This document shows positions 32,420 to 42,092 of a DNA stretch of 64,000 nucleotides, one piece after another (the stretch's first letter is position 1; each line of letters starts with the position of its first letter). Under the pieces are notes generated by a model. That model saw only the letters and a program-made list of their open reading frames with translations. It did not search any database and was not told the DNA's origin. This stretch comes from Prochlorococcus_E sp000760215 (lineage in GTDB: Bacteria; Cyanobacteriota; Cyanobacteriia; PCC-6307; Cyanobiaceae), in the NCBI RefSeq assembly GCF_047303175.1, contig NZ_CP138945.1; one strand, written 5' to 3'. The position numbers and the translations under genes are program-made.

Positions 32420-34062
32420 TTGTGCCTTCTAATGAATTTGTAAAGCTTCGAGAAAAGGTTGCTGAGATTTTTGTTGTTAGGGCAAGTGGTTATCTCCTGG
32501 ATTCACAGAGACAGTATCCAGCATGGGAATTATCTAATAGCAAATTGAAAACACTTTTAGAAAATGGGCTTGGAGGTGTCATTTTGTACGGAGGTACTGT
32601 TAACGAAATCAAAGAAAGATCAAGAAATATACAAAATTGGTCTAAGCACCCAATTTTGATTTCTGCTGATGTGGAAGAAGGGGTAGGTCAGCGTTTTGAG
32701 GGAGGATCATTTCTCCCACCTCCAATGACCCTTGGCCTGAATTATTTAGAAGACTCTGAAGAATCGCTTCTACTGGCGGAGGAATATGGAAAATGTATAG
32801 GTACGCAAGCGCGACGTTGCGGATTGAATTGGGTATTAGCTCCTGTTTGTGATGTTAATAGTAATCCTTTAAATCCTGTAATCAATATGAGAGCTTGGGG
32901 GACAGATCCTTTAACAGTTGCTGCTCTTGTATGTGCTTTTAACAAAGGTTTAAGCTCCCAAGGGGTAATGGGTTGTGCAAAACATTTTCCAGGCCATGGG
33001 GATACCAAAGTCGATTCACACCTGGAATTACCCCTGCTTGATCACGACTTTTCACGTTTGGAGGAAATAGAACTCGTTCCTTTTAAGGCGTTGATAGATC
33101 AAGGGATTAATAGCGTAATGACTGCACATGTTTTGTTCAGAAATATAGATCCCACGAATTTGGCAACTTTTTCAAAAATGATTGTCACTAATCTACTCAG
33201 GCAAAAACTTGGGTTTAATGGTTTGATTGTTACCGACGCTTTGATTATGAGAGCAATTAGTGAGAGCGTTAGCTGCGCCGAGTCAGCAGTCATGGCTTTT
33301 GAAGCAGGCGCTGATTTAATCCTTATGCCTGAAGATCCTTTTCAAGCAATTGACTCAATCGTTGAGTCAATAATGGATGGGAAAGTACCCATTTCAAGGC
33401 TTGAAGAATCATTACAGCGGAGAAGAAGAGCTATGTCTAACTTAACAACAAACTTTGCCTCGTCTGAGAAGGAAGCGGAATGCAATGACGTACTAATATT
33501 TGAGCAGCCAGAGGATCATTCCTTAGTGAAGAGACTAATTGATATTTCTGTACAGATTAACAAACCTTCCCATATGCAAATTTCTGGAGATTTGATAAAC
33601 CTAATTACCGTGGATACTGTATTGCCTTGCCCATATTTCAATAACTCGTCTCCCGCCTTGTTGATTCCTCAGGAATATGGTTGTAAAACTATTCTCTGTC
33701 ATCCCTTTGGCGTGTCCCCATGGCAGGATAATGATTTGGAGCCATTGGCTTTAGAGCGTTTGGGGCAAGGTCCTTTTCTTCTTCAATTATTTGTACGAGG
33801 GAATCCTTTCAGAGGTAATCAAGATATAAATGAACGATGGATCGCCGCTGTCGAACAATTGCAACGTAATGAGTTGCTTTCAGCAGTTGTAGTTTATGGA
33901 AGCTTTTACTTTTGGAAAGAGTTACATCAAGTTCTAACCCCTTCGATACCTCTTGCTTATAGTCCTGGACAGATGCGACAAGCACAATTGAAGATTCTTC
34001 AGTCTCTCTTTAAAACTTCTGGGCATGACCTTATAGATAAAAATGTAGAGTTCACTAATTAA
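32416..34062 (+). CDS. nagZ: Beta-N-acetylhexosaminidase, GH3 family (NagZ-type)
   Basis: The enzyme cleaves GlcNAc from muropeptides during cell-wall recycling. The family 3 catalytic region is present: ISADVEEGVGQRFEG, KHFPGHGDTKVDSHLELP with the acid/base His, and VTDALIM with the nucleophile Asp, where D-A is the usual motif. The 548 residues exceed the 340 typical of NagZ because of a C-terminal domain of about 190 residues, common in cyanobacterial members. The TTG start overlaps the rbfA stop; a GTG at 32422 is an alternative. AnmK at 7.7 kb acts on its product. Confidence 0.9.
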   Translation: MIVPSNEFVKLREKVAEIFVVRASGYLLDSQRQYPAWELSNSKLKTLLENGLGGVILYGGTVNEIKERSRNIQNWSKHPILISADVEEGVGQRFEGGSFLPPPMTLGLNYLEDSEESLLLAEEYGKCIGTQARRCGLNWVLAPVCDVNSNPLNPVINMRAWGTDPLTVAALVCAFNKGLSSQGVMGCAKHFPGHGDTKVDSHLELPLLDHDFSRLEEIELVPFKALIDQGINSVMTAHVLFRNIDPTNLATFSKMIVTNLLRQKLGFNGLIVTDALIMRAISESVSCAESAVMAFEAGADLILMPEDPFQAIDSIVESIMDGKVPISRLEESLQRRRRAMSNLTTNFASSEKEAECNDVLIFEQPEDHSLVKRLIDISVQINKPSHMQISGDLINLITVDTVLPCPYFNNSSPALLIPQEYGCKTILCHPFGVSPWQDNDLEPLALERLGQGPFLLQLFVRGNPFRGNQDINERWIAAVEQLQRNELLSAVVVYGSFYFWKELHQVLTPSIPLAYSPGQMRQAQLKILQSLFKTSGHDLIDKNVEFTN

Positions 34063-34097
34063 ATCAGACTCAAATGAAGCTATCTTTTTGACAAGCT

Positions 34098-34901
34098 ATG
34101 ATTTCCGAGCTCAGTTTCCCTTTAAGTGGAAAAACTATTGTTTTGACACGCTCTCAGAACCAGCAAGCTGAAGCTCGAACTTTGTTTGAGAGTAGAGGTG
34201 CTAAGGTCTTAGACCTGCCAGCTTTAGTAATTGGTCCTCCAGACAAATGGGAACCTTTAGATCATGCTTTGTTAGAAATAGAAGGATTTCATTGGATAAT
34301 TTTTTCAAGTATTAATGGTGTGAAAGGAGTAGAGCAAAGATTGAAATTGATTGGTAAGTCTCTTTCAAGCGTGTCAAAAGGTTTGAAGATAGCCGTTATT
34401 GGAAAGAAGACTGCTCAGTATCTAAAAACTTTTGGTGTTATTCCTGATTTTGTACCGCCACAATTTGTAGCGGATAGTTTAATTGATCATTTCCCTGTTT
34501 CAGTAGAGGGATTAAGGATTTTGATACCAAGAGTTCAAAGTGGAGGTAGAAATATTTTGGCAGAAGCTCTGTGTAAATTAGGGGGACTTGTTGTTCAAGT
34601 TCCAGCATATGAATCTAAGTGTCCAAAAGATATTCCTAGTGAAACTGTTATAGCATTAGAAAATGCAAAAGTTGATGCAATTGTATTTACCAGTGCTAAA
34701 ACAGCTATTAATACCTCGAAATTGTTGCTTAGTATTTTTGGAGATCAATGGAAGAAAATAATTTTAGATGTGAATATTATTTCTATAGGTCCTCAGACAA
34801 CTATTAGCTGTAAAAAAGAGTTTGATAAGGTAGATCAGCAAGCAAAGCAATATGACTTAGATGGCTTGATCGAGGCTTGTATTGAATCTTTCAATATATA
34901 A
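34098..34901 (+). CDS. hemD: Uroporphyrinogen-III synthase
   Basis: HemD closes and inverts ring D of hydroxymethylbilane to make uroporphyrinogen III, the precursor of chlorophyll, heme and cobalamin. The 267-residue protein has the two-domain layout of this poorly conserved family: GKTIVLTRSQNQQAEA near the N-terminus, IIFSSINGVKGV, a linker near LRILIPRVQSGGRNILAEAL, and AIVFTSAKTAINTSKL. The ATG at 34098 lies 36 bases after nagZ. Confidence 0.88.
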   Translation: MISELSFPLSGKTIVLTRSQNQQAEARTLFESRGAKVLDLPALVIGPPDKWEPLDHALLEIEGFHWIIFSSINGVKGVEQRLKLIGKSLSSVSKGLKIAVIGKKTAQYLKTFGVIPDFVPPQFVADSLIDHFPVSVEGLRILIPRVQSGGRNILAEALCKLGGLVVQVPAYESKCPKDIPSETVIALENAKVDAIVFTSAKTAINTSKLLLSIFGDQWKKIILDVNIISIGPQTTISCKKEFDKVDQQAKQYDLDGLIEACIESFNI

Positions 34902-34927
34902 TTTCAATAATATAAGGGACCTTACTG

Positions 34928-35386
34928 TTAATTACCATAACCACTTTCAACAAGCTTTGTAAAATTGTTCAGGTTATTTTGAAGTTCATTTGTGACTAAC
35001 TTTCCAAGAATATCTTCTTTCATAAATCTAGCCAGACCCTTAGGTAATTCGTATGAGATTTTTAAGTTAACAATTGTACAACTTTGATTTTCTTCGAAAA
35101 ATGTAACACAACCTTTTGTAGGTAAGCCTCCAATTGATGACCATTTAAGTCTTTCTTTTTCAACTCTTTCATTGATTTGTGCTTTCCATTTAAAGCGAAA
35201 GCCATTTGCAGCTAATGTCCATTCTGTAAGATCTGGGAGAGTTTTTGTCTCGTCATCAATTGTTTTAACTGATTCTATCCATGTCATCCATAAAGGCATT
35301 GCATCTAGGTCACTCCAAACGTTCCATACCTTTTCGACAGGAGCATTGATTGTGCTAATTACTTTATGTTCAAGCCATTGACCCAT
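34928..35386 (-). CDS. SRPBCC (START-like) ligand-binding protein
   Basis: The 152-residue protein has the polyketide cyclase/dehydrase fold: INAPVEKVWNVWSDLDAMPLWM opens the domain, and WSSIGGLPTKGCVTFFE and IVNLKISYELP follow. Such proteins bind hydrophobic ligands such as carotenoids, lipids or quinones. Its ATG lies two bases past the crtQ stop, so it is almost certainly in one transcript with crtQ and may handle a carotenoid intermediate. That role is inferred only from position. Confidence 0.82.
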   Translation of the reverse strand: MGQWLEHKVISTINAPVEKVWNVWSDLDAMPLWMTWIESVKTIDDETKTLPDLTEWTLAANGFRFKWKAQINERVEKERLKWSSIGGLPTKGCVTFFEENQSCTIVNLKISYELPKGLARFMKEDILGKLVTNELQNNLNNFTKLVESGYGN

Positions 35387-35388
35387 AT

Positions 35389-36849
35389 TTAAGAAACTGA
35401 TGAATTTTTTTCTAATTTTATTGATTTACCAAGTATTGCTGCGGCTGCTAAATGCCCACTCATTGTTGCACCTTCCATTGAATCTATATAATCTTGGCGC
35501 GTATAACTACCCGCTAAGAAAAAGTTTGGTATTGGTGTTGACTGTTTAGGTCTAAAAGGCTCCATCCCTGGTTCTTCTCTATATAAAGATTCAGTTAATT
35601 TTACAACGTTACTCCAAATTAACTTTAGATTTTTAGCGGAAGGGAAAAGCTCTCTTACCTGAGCATCTGTATGCTCAACTATTTGTGTTTTCGATTTTGG
35701 AATCCATGGATCTCCTGGGGTTAGAACGCATTGTAGAAGAGATCCAAGTCCTTCTTTGCGATAATCTTCAGGACTTGTCAGTGCTAAATCAGCAAAACAA
35801 CTGAAATCAGCATCAGCACTATATAAGAGATTATCAAGCCCTGATGGTGTTTTGAGATTCATTTGTGCTGAGTTATTTTTTAATTCAGTCACCCATCCAT
35901 CATATCTAAGTTGAACTGTCGCTACTGGAACTGCCTCTAAGTTATCGATAGCTGCAAATTGCGGGTATATTTTCCATTCCTGTGGGATTATTTTTTTAAT
36001 GCCTGGAACATCACAGGCTGCAAGATATTTATCAGCTTGAATTTCTATTTCTCCATTAGGCGTATTCAGAATTATTCCAGTAACCGTAGGTGCTTTGGAG
36101 TTTTTATAACGAATTTCTTTGACTCTGTTTCGAAGGTGTAGTTTTGCACCTTTAGCTTCAAGATATTTGAGAATGGGTTTTGTTAGCCATTTGTGAGGAG
36201 AGCCTTTGAGGAGATTTAATTTAGAGGCTTCTGTTTTTGCTGCAAACATCATAAATATTGTCAGCATGCATCTGGCTGACATTGCTTCACAATCAATAAA
36301 CCCAAGAGCGTAAGCAATGGGGTTCCACATCCTTTTAATGCTATTCAGACTTCCACCATGACTTAAAAACCAATCTTGAAAACTGATGCTATCCAACGCT
36401 CTAATCGTTTTCATTGCACTTTCGTAATCAATAAGACCTTGCACAATTGGGCTAGTTCCTAGAGCAAGCGCATTCCTTAGTTTATCGATCCAGTTTAGTT
36501 GTGAAGTCGTGAAGAAGGCTTTAAGACCATTGAATGGTGCACCCAGTACAAAACGAAAATCTAGTGGTTTTACTTCTCCTCCTTTATTTACAAATAAATG
36601 CATATGCTCTTTGGGTAACAAATTTTCTAATGCCCCCACTTTTTTCATCAGGGCAAAAAGATTTGCATAATTAAAGAAAAAAACATGGAGACCCATTTCT
36701 ATATGGTTTCCGTCTTTATCTTCCCAACTCCCTACTTTCCCACCTAAGAAGGGCCTGGCTTCATAAAGATCAACTTCATGGCCTTCATCTACAAGGTCTA
36801 CTGCTGCAGAAAGGCCAGCTAGGCCAGCGCCAACTATGGCCACTTTCAT
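35389..36849 (-). CDS. crtQ: Zeta-carotene desaturase (plant type)
   Basis: CrtQ introduces two double bonds into zeta-carotene to give 7,9,7',9'-tetra-cis-lycopene. The 486-residue flavoprotein starts with VAIVGAGLAGLSAAVDL and continues with VDLYEARPFLGGKVGSW, the FAD-binding signature of carotene desaturases. The C-terminal FAD segment FFLAGSYTRQDYIDSMEGATMSG also fits. CrtQ and CrtP are paralogues; this one is assigned to CrtQ because its HVFFFNYANLF and PTATVQL-like regions match zeta-carotene desaturases. CrtP at 59-60 kb supplies its substrate. Confidence 0.92.
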   Translation of the reverse strand: MKVAIVGAGLAGLSAAVDLVDEGHEVDLYEARPFLGGKVGSWEDKDGNHIEMGLHVFFFNYANLFALMKKVGALENLLPKEHMHLFVNKGGEVKPLDFRFVLGAPFNGLKAFFTTSQLNWIDKLRNALALGTSPIVQGLIDYESAMKTIRALDSISFQDWFLSHGGSLNSIKRMWNPIAYALGFIDCEAMSARCMLTIFMMFAAKTEASKLNLLKGSPHKWLTKPILKYLEAKGAKLHLRNRVKEIRYKNSKAPTVTGIILNTPNGEIEIQADKYLAACDVPGIKKIIPQEWKIYPQFAAIDNLEAVPVATVQLRYDGWVTELKNNSAQMNLKTPSGLDNLLYSADADFSCFADLALTSPEDYRKEGLGSLLQCVLTPGDPWIPKSKTQIVEHTDAQVRELFPSAKNLKLIWSNVVKLTESLYREEPGMEPFRPKQSTPIPNFFLAGSYTRQDYIDSMEGATMSGHLAAAAILGKSIKLEKNSSVS

Positions 36850-36959
36850 GGATTTATTTGTAGGAACTTGCTAACGCTAATAACAATAGTTGAAATGTTG
36901 TATAAGACAAAATGGAATGTTTATTAATAGACTGAGATTAGGGTATATGAAAAACACTG

Positions 36960-37355
36960 ATGAGTATTTCTCCTTTATCAAGTAATGAGACCCATAGCGC
37001 ACAAAATGGCAAAGGAATCTTAATTACTCAAATGGCGATGGAGCAATTGGCGAGACTTTGCAAGGAGAAAGGGGATGATCAATTATTGCGTGTAGGGGTT
37101 CGTTCAGGTGGATGCAGTGGCATGAGTTACACAATGGATTTTGTAACTGCAGTTTCTATAGAGAAAAATGATGAAGTTTATGAATATGTCACTAGTGATG
37201 GAATAGCTTTTAGAGTGGTTTGTGATCCCAAAAGCCTTTTATATATCTATGGCATGCAATTAGATTTCAGTAATGAACTAATAGGTGGTGGCTTTAATTT
37301 TACAAATCCAAATGCCACACAAACCTGTGGTTGTGGAAGTTCATTTGCTGTTTGA
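36960..37355 (+). CDS. HesB/IscA/SufA-type iron-sulfur assembly protein
   Basis: The 131-residue A-type carrier holds an iron-sulfur cluster and passes it to target proteins. Three conserved cysteines are seen: one in VRSGGCSGMSY and two in the C-terminal TCGCGSSF. The domain begins near residue 20 (ILITQMAMEQLARL) after a Ser/Asn-rich tail. Divergent from crtQ across 110 bases. It could be SufA or IscA; photosystem I and NDH-1 would be major users of the clusters. Confidence 0.9.
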   Translation: MSISPLSSNETHSAQNGKGILITQMAMEQLARLCKEKGDDQLLRVGVRSGGCSGMSYTMDFVTAVSIEKNDEVYEYVTSDGIAFRVVCDPKSLLYIYGMQLDFSNELIGGGFNFTNPNATQTCGCGSSFAV

Positions 37356-37401
37356 AAATTAACCGTATCTTTTATTCAATTCACCCATAACTTGTCATCT
37401 A

Positions 37402-37821
37402 ATGGATCTTAATAACGAGAGTCTCTTTGACAATGCTATGTCTAGATATCAATCTGGCGAAGAGGCAAGTGAGTTAATTAGAGACTTTGAAGAGATTACG
37501 AATTCTTCTCCTAATCAATCAGCAGGTTGGACGTGCTTGTCTTGGTTGCAATTGCTCTGCAATAAGCACCGAGATGCTCTCAAGTCAGCTCGAATTGCAG
37601 TTAAATTAAACCCTCAAGACCCTCAATCAAGAATTAATCTGAGTATTGCCTTGCTAGAAACCAATTCCAAAGGAGTTAGAGAACATATTGATTTTGTTAA
37701 AAGAGCTGTATTGATAGTTCCAGAACTTGAGAAAGAATTGAAAGATTCAATAAACGATGGACTTAGTCGTAAGCCTGATTGGGACTCGTTGAAAAAGATT
37801 CAAACCTGGCTGGACTTCTGA
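37402..37821 (+). CDS. TPR-repeat protein
   Basis: The 139-residue protein is helical and contains TPR-like pairs: SAGWTCLSWLQLLCNKHRDA followed by SARIAVKLNPQDPQSRINLSIALLE. Such repeats mediate protein-protein contacts. The family is not named, and no enzyme motif is visible. The next gene starts one base after the stop, so they probably form an operon with the LpxB-related gene. Confidence 0.7.
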   Translation: MDLNNESLFDNAMSRYQSGEEASELIRDFEEITNSSPNQSAGWTCLSWLQLLCNKHRDALKSARIAVKLNPQDPQSRINLSIALLETNSKGVREHIDFVKRAVLIVPELEKELKDSINDGLSRKPDWDSLKKIQTWLDF

Positions 37822-37822
37822 T

Positions 37823-39037
37823 TTGACTAAATTACTTTTAATTAGTAATGGTCATGGAGAGGATCTCTCAGGTTCGATATTAGGAAATGAGCTGAAAAAA
37901 CAAGGTCATGAGGTTGCTGCATTCCCTTTGGTTGGCAAGGGTAATGCTTATACCAAATCAGATATAAAAACGCATGGTATGCGGAAAGAATTTAGTACTG
38001 GGGGTCTAGGTTATACAAGTTTGATAGGAAGGTTAACTGAGTTGGTGCAAGGGCAACTATTTTATTTGATTTGGACTTTTTTGCGTTTATTACAAATAGC
38101 AAGGAGTTACGACTTCCTTATTGTTGTTGGAGATGTTGTGCCAATTTTGGCTGCATGGTTAAGCCATCGAAAGATGGTTGTTTATTTGGTTGCATATTCA
38201 AGTCATTATGAAGGTAAATTGCGTTTACCCTGGCCTGCTGCAAGTTGTTTGAAAAGCAAGCGTTGTTTAGAGATTTTTACTAGGGATGACTTGACTGCTA
38301 AAGATTTAACATTGCAATTGAAGCGTTCGGTTCTTTTCTTAGGCAATCCATTTATGGATATTGTTTTAAAGCCTAAGAAGCCTTTACCTCAAAGATTGTT
38401 TCGTTTGGGGTTATTGCCAGGTAGTCGTCGACCTGAACTAGATCAAAACTTGTTGATAATTTTAAGAGTATTGCAGTCTTTACCTCAATCTATTCTGACT
38501 AACTCAGAGTTTAGTTTTGATATGGCATTGGTAAATGCTTTAAATGATAGAGCTTTGTGGAAATTAATTAGTAAAGATGGATGGCAAATAATTGCAAATT
38601 CGGAAGCGAATAGTTTTTCACATATCTTGAATCATGGTTTTTGCTCAGTGAAAGTGCATAGGAACTCTTTTGCACAGGTTTTGCAAAGCAGTGATGTTCT
38701 TTTATGTATGGCTGGCACTGCAGTTGAGCAAGCTGTTGGTTTGGGAAAACCAGTAATTCAAATTCCTGGTAAAGGCCCCCAATTTACATCTGCTTTTGCT
38801 GAAGCTCAGAGAAGATTACTTGGTAAAACAGTTTTTTGTGCAGAAGGCAATGTTGTTAAGGGAAGCAATATATTTTTAAGTACAGCTGATTTAATTGTAG
38901 ATATATTTAATCGAGTTCACAGAGATATTGAACTCAAAGAAAATTGTAGGAAAGAGGCTTCTATGAGACTTGGCACAGATGGAGGAACACAACGTATCGC
39001 AGAATCTATTAAAAACTTGATTTTTTATAATGTATAA
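37823..39037 (+). CDS. Lipid-A-disaccharide synthase-related glycosyltransferase-like protein
   Basis: The 404-residue protein resembles cyanobacterial relatives of LpxB. Its N-terminus LLLISNGHGEDLSGSILG is the glycosyltransferase GT-B start, LLPGSRRPE is the family's conserved segment, and MAGTAVEQAVGLGKPVIQIPG is the nucleotide-sugar binding loop near residue 295. Function in lipid A synthesis is not assured, since this group is distinct from true LpxB. It starts with TTG at 37823, one base after the stop of the TPR gene. Confidence 0.82.
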   Translation: MTKLLLISNGHGEDLSGSILGNELKKQGHEVAAFPLVGKGNAYTKSDIKTHGMRKEFSTGGLGYTSLIGRLTELVQGQLFYLIWTFLRLLQIARSYDFLIVVGDVVPILAAWLSHRKMVVYLVAYSSHYEGKLRLPWPAASCLKSKRCLEIFTRDDLTAKDLTLQLKRSVLFLGNPFMDIVLKPKKPLPQRLFRLGLLPGSRRPELDQNLLIILRVLQSLPQSILTNSEFSFDMALVNALNDRALWKLISKDGWQIIANSEANSFSHILNHGFCSVKVHRNSFAQVLQSSDVLLCMAGTAVEQAVGLGKPVIQIPGKGPQFTSAFAEAQRRLLGKTVFCAEGNVVKGSNIFLSTADLIVDIFNRVHRDIELKENCRKEASMRLGTDGGTQRIAESIKNLIFYNV

Positions 39038-39062
39038 AACCCAAAAAGAATATTGTAGGTTG

Positions 39063-39998
39063 TCATGAGGCGATTGTAATTGCCGAGAGTGCTTCGTTAA
39101 GCATAGGGTAAGTAAATTTAAAAGCTACTGTTGAGAGGCGTTCTGAATCAACCCTCTGTCCTTCAAGAACTACTTTTGCCCCATCGCCTAATAAAAGTTT
39201 CAGAATTAATTCTGGAACTGGTAAAAGTGTTGGTCTATTAAGAGTTTTGCCCAAAGTCTCGCAGAATTTAGACATCGTTACAGGGTTTGGACTTACACCA
39301 TTGAAAACCCCTTCCCAATTGCGATTGATTAGTGCATTCTCAATCATATTGCATAAATCACTTCTATGAATCCAGCTCATCCATTGCTCTCCATTTCCAA
39401 TCGGTCCTCCAAAACCTGCTTTGAAAATCGGTAGCATTTTACCTAATGCGCCCCCATCTTTTTCAAGTACTATTCCTGTTCTAATTATTACCAATCTTGT
39501 TTGCATAGGTTTCTTCAAAGAATTATCTTCCCATTCGGCACATAGTTCAGCAAGAAAGTCTGTACCTGCCCTGCTTCTTTCAGTGAAGATTGAGTCTGAG
39601 CTTGTACCATAAAACCCTATTGCTGAGCCATTTACTAATATTTGTGGAGGCGTTTTTAGTTTTGACATTGCATGTATTAAATAGGAAGTTGTTTTTAACC
39701 GACTGCTTTTTATGGCTTGGCAATTTTTTTTGGACCAACGTTTGTTTGCAATAGGTTCACCAGCAAGATTGATTACACCTTCAGCATTTATTAGGGCATC
39801 CATGAGAGCACCTTTCTCCCAACTCGAATGCAAAGTTGGGTTACTCTTTATGAAAGTACTTTCATTATTTGCACAATAAAACTTTAATTTTTCTTTCTCC
39901 TTTCGACTAACTATTGTTAGTTGATGACCGGACTTTAGAAGTTTAGGGACTAATTCAGAGCCAATAAAACCTGAACATCCAAGTAGTAGTAAACGCAT
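39063..39998 (-). CDS. TIGR01777-type NAD-dependent epimerase (SDR39U1-like)
   Basis: This 311-residue short-chain-dehydrogenase-like protein begins with LLLGCSGFIGSELVPKLL, an atypical Rossmann GxxGxxG. Characteristic family segments are LAGEPIANKRWSKKNCQAIKSS, VNGSAIGFYG, RTGIVLEKDGGALGKM, and WMSWIHRSDLC. A DUF1731 C-terminal domain closes the protein. In plants the homologue is linked to chloroplast division, and the bacterial reaction is unknown. It is convergent with the LpxB-related gene and divergent from ndhO. Confidence 0.9.
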   Translation of the reverse strand: MRLLLLGCSGFIGSELVPKLLKSGHQLTIVSRKEKEKLKFYCANNESTFIKSNPTLHSSWEKGALMDALINAEGVINLAGEPIANKRWSKKNCQAIKSSRLKTTSYLIHAMSKLKTPPQILVNGSAIGFYGTSSDSIFTERSRAGTDFLAELCAEWEDNSLKKPMQTRLVIIRTGIVLEKDGGALGKMLPIFKAGFGGPIGNGEQWMSWIHRSDLCNMIENALINRNWEGVFNGVSPNPVTMSKFCETLGKTLNRPTLLPVPELILKLLLGDGAKVVLEGQRVDSERLSTVAFKFTYPMLNEALSAITIAS

Positions 39999-40077
39999 AA
40001 AACCTCATGACATTGATGGAATGAGCATTGGTGTTAAATAATTAAATGCTTATCATTTGAGTAGAATAAACTCTTTT

Positions 40078-40326
40078 ATGACTGAACAACCCTCTTCAGT
40101 TAAAGTTCCTAGGCCTTTTCGCAAGGGATCCTTAGTTCGTGTGAATGCAGAAGCCTATAAAAATAGTGTTGAATCTTTAGCGAGTGACACATCTCTTCCG
40201 GATTATATTTTTGAAGGTCCAGGAGAGCTGCTGCTTGTTCAGGGTGATTATGCTCAAGTTCGTTGGCGCAGGCCTGTTCCTGATATTTGGTTCCGGCTTG
40301 ATCAATTAGAGACATGGACTGCTTGA
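40078..40326 (+). CDS. ndhO: NAD(P)H-quinone oxidoreductase subunit O
   Basis: NdhO is a small cyanobacterial and plastid-specific subunit of the photosynthetic NDH-1 complex, facing the cytoplasm. The 82-residue protein shows FRKGSLVRVNAEAY, YIFEGPGELL and DYAQVRWRRPVPDIWFRLDQ, the conserved pattern. I chose the ATG at 40078 over a TTG at 40057 because the N-terminus MTEQPSSVK is more typical. NDH-1 supports cyclic electron flow and CO2 uptake; its partners ndhM and ndhF lie near 61-64 kb. Confidence 0.93.
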   Translation: MTEQPSSVKVPRPFRKGSLVRVNAEAYKNSVESLASDTSLPDYIFEGPGELLLVQGDYAQVRWRRPVPDIWFRLDQLETWTA

Positions 40327-40333
40327 TGGGTTG

Positions 40334-40990
40334 TTAGCAAGCTGTTAAGTGCTTTCTTTCTTTCTTTAGCTTCAGTCGCATTTTTGATGCTTGACGTAGC
40401 ATTTCGTTACCATCATGTAGATAATTTTCTACATAACCTGATGTATATCTTTCCCATTCATTAATACCATCTTGTATTTCTGAAAAACATTGATAAAGGC
40501 TGAGACTAAAGTAATTTGCTTCAACAGGAGTTGGATGAGACTGATAAATATCTTTTGCTTGGTTTATTTTTCTTTGACTGCTAGTAATATATTTACAGAA
40601 ACATCCCATCAACATATCGTCGTAAGGATCAGCTGATAGCTCTTTTAATTTTACAGGAAATTGATTGAGGATTTCACCCATTAATCTATCTATTGGAGAA
40701 TAAACAATTTTTATCCATAGACCTATTGCATGGTCAGTGACATGACCTTTCTTCTTGGGAACTTGATATTCCTCATGATTTCTTTTGGAATTTTCCTGTA
40801 CTGGGCTATTCCGCCCATTGGTTTTATCATTTCTTAGTTTTTCCCACGCTGCATTTATAGCAAGAATTTTATTTTGATCGCCTCCAGTATCAGGATGGTA
40901 TTTTTTTGCCAGCTTTCTGTATGCGGCTTTGATTTCCTTCAGTTCTGAGTTGTGCGAAATGCCTAGAACTTTGTAGGGATCTTGTTTCAT
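40334..40990 (-). CDS. J-domain (DnaJ-like) protein
   Basis: The 218-residue protein has an N-terminal J domain (residues 1-65): DPYKVLGISHNSELKEIKAA, then YRKLAKKYHPDTGGDQ with the HPD tripeptide that stimulates Hsp70. No Gly/Phe-rich region or zinc fingers follow, so it is a type III J-protein. The C-terminal part is helical and unrecognised, with several cysteines (CFCKY) and a charged end. It lies 24 bases downstream of cysK on the same strand. The Hsp70 partner and client are unknown. Confidence 0.88.
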   Translation of the reverse strand: MKQDPYKVLGISHNSELKEIKAAYRKLAKKYHPDTGGDQNKILAINAAWEKLRNDKTNGRNSPVQENSKRNHEEYQVPKKKGHVTDHAIGLWIKIVYSPIDRLMGEILNQFPVKLKELSADPYDDMLMGCFCKYITSSQRKINQAKDIYQSHPTPVEANYFSLSLYQCFSEIQDGINEWERYTSGYVENYLHDGNEMLRQASKMRLKLKKERKHLTAC

Positions 40991-41014
40991 TTTAATTATT
41001 TTCGAATGAATCTT

Positions 41015-41983
41015 TTAAATGCATCCATCGATTTTTGGCTGAAATGATGAAACATTGTTGAACATAGGTGTAGATAAATATCTTTCTCCAAAACTGGGTA
41101 AAACAACAACCAACCTTTTATTGCTCATATTAGATGTACATCCTATTTTAAGAGCCGCAGCAACAGCCGCTCCACTACTGATTCCACTAAGGAGTCCCTC
41201 TTGACGAGCAAGTTGTCTGCCGGTTTCCATTGCTTCATCATCGCTAATTTTTAAAACTTCATCAATTAATGAAGTGTCTAGTACTTTGGGGATAAAACCA
41301 GCACCTATACCTTGAATAATATGTGCACCAGGTTGTCCCCCAGACAGTACAGCACTATTTGCAGGCTCTACTCCAAAAACTTTGATGTTTGGGTTTTTTT
41401 TCTTAAGAACTCTTGCGCATCCAGTGATTGTCCCACCAGTACCAATCCCTGCAACTAAGCCATCAATATCTCCTTCACAATCTAACCAAATCTCTTCTGC
41501 TGTAGTTGTCTCATGGATTTTTGGATTTGCAAGATTATCAAATTGCTGTAATAAATATGAGTTTGGAATTTGATTGACTAATTCTTTAGCAAGGTTAATA
41601 GCTCCTTGTATCCCTTCATTCCCAGGAGTTAGTTGGATTTCAGCGCCATAAGCACGAAGCATGGCCCTTCTTTCAGTACTCATTGAATCAGGCATTGTAA
41701 GAATTAATCGATACCCTTTTGCGGCTGCAACCATTGCTAGTGCTATCCCTGTATTACCGCTTGTTGGCTCTATAAGAACTGTTTTTGTTGGACTGATGGT
41801 ACCTTTTTGTTCAGCTTCTACGACCATTGCGCCAGCAATACGATCTTTGACAGATGATGTTGGATTAAAGCTTTCGAGCTTTGCTAATAAATGAGCATTG
41901 CATCCATATATTTGAGGAAGACGATTTAGTCTCACTAGGGGTGTTCGCCCTACTAACTGTGTTATGTCGGTTGCTATTGGCAT
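41015..41983 (-). CDS. cysK: Cysteine synthase (O-acetylserine sulfhydrylase A)
   Basis: CysK joins O-acetylserine with sulfide to make cysteine, using pyridoxal phosphate. The PLP lysine is in NPTSSVKDRIAGAM, PTSGNTGIALA holds the phosphate and acetylserine loop, GIGTGGTITG holds the cofactor phosphate, and GLLSGISSGAAVAAA is near the end. I place the start at 41983 (322 residues), where AAAGGA precedes the ATG at close spacing and MPIATDITQLVGRTPLV fits the family; an ATG at 42031 would add 16 residues. Sulfide comes from the cysH pathway at 2 kb. Confidence 0.94.
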   Translation of the reverse strand: MPIATDITQLVGRTPLVRLNRLPQIYGCNAHLLAKLESFNPTSSVKDRIAGAMVVEAEQKGTISPTKTVLIEPTSGNTGIALAMVAAAKGYRLILTMPDSMSTERRAMLRAYGAEIQLTPGNEGIQGAINLAKELVNQIPNSYLLQQFDNLANPKIHETTTAEEIWLDCEGDIDGLVAGIGTGGTITGCARVLKKKNPNIKVFGVEPANSAVLSGGQPGAHIIQGIGAGFIPKVLDTSLIDEVLKISDDEAMETGRQLARQEGLLSGISSGAAVAAALKIGCTSNMSNKRLVVVLPSFGERYLSTPMFNNVSSFQPKIDGCI

Positions 41984-42092
41984 TACTTCCTTTAATAATT
42001 TGCCTGAGTAAGATGTATAAGTTGAATTCATTTCTATATTATTTTCAATTAGGAGTGAAAATCAATAAAATCAATAAGTTTGAGAAATCACC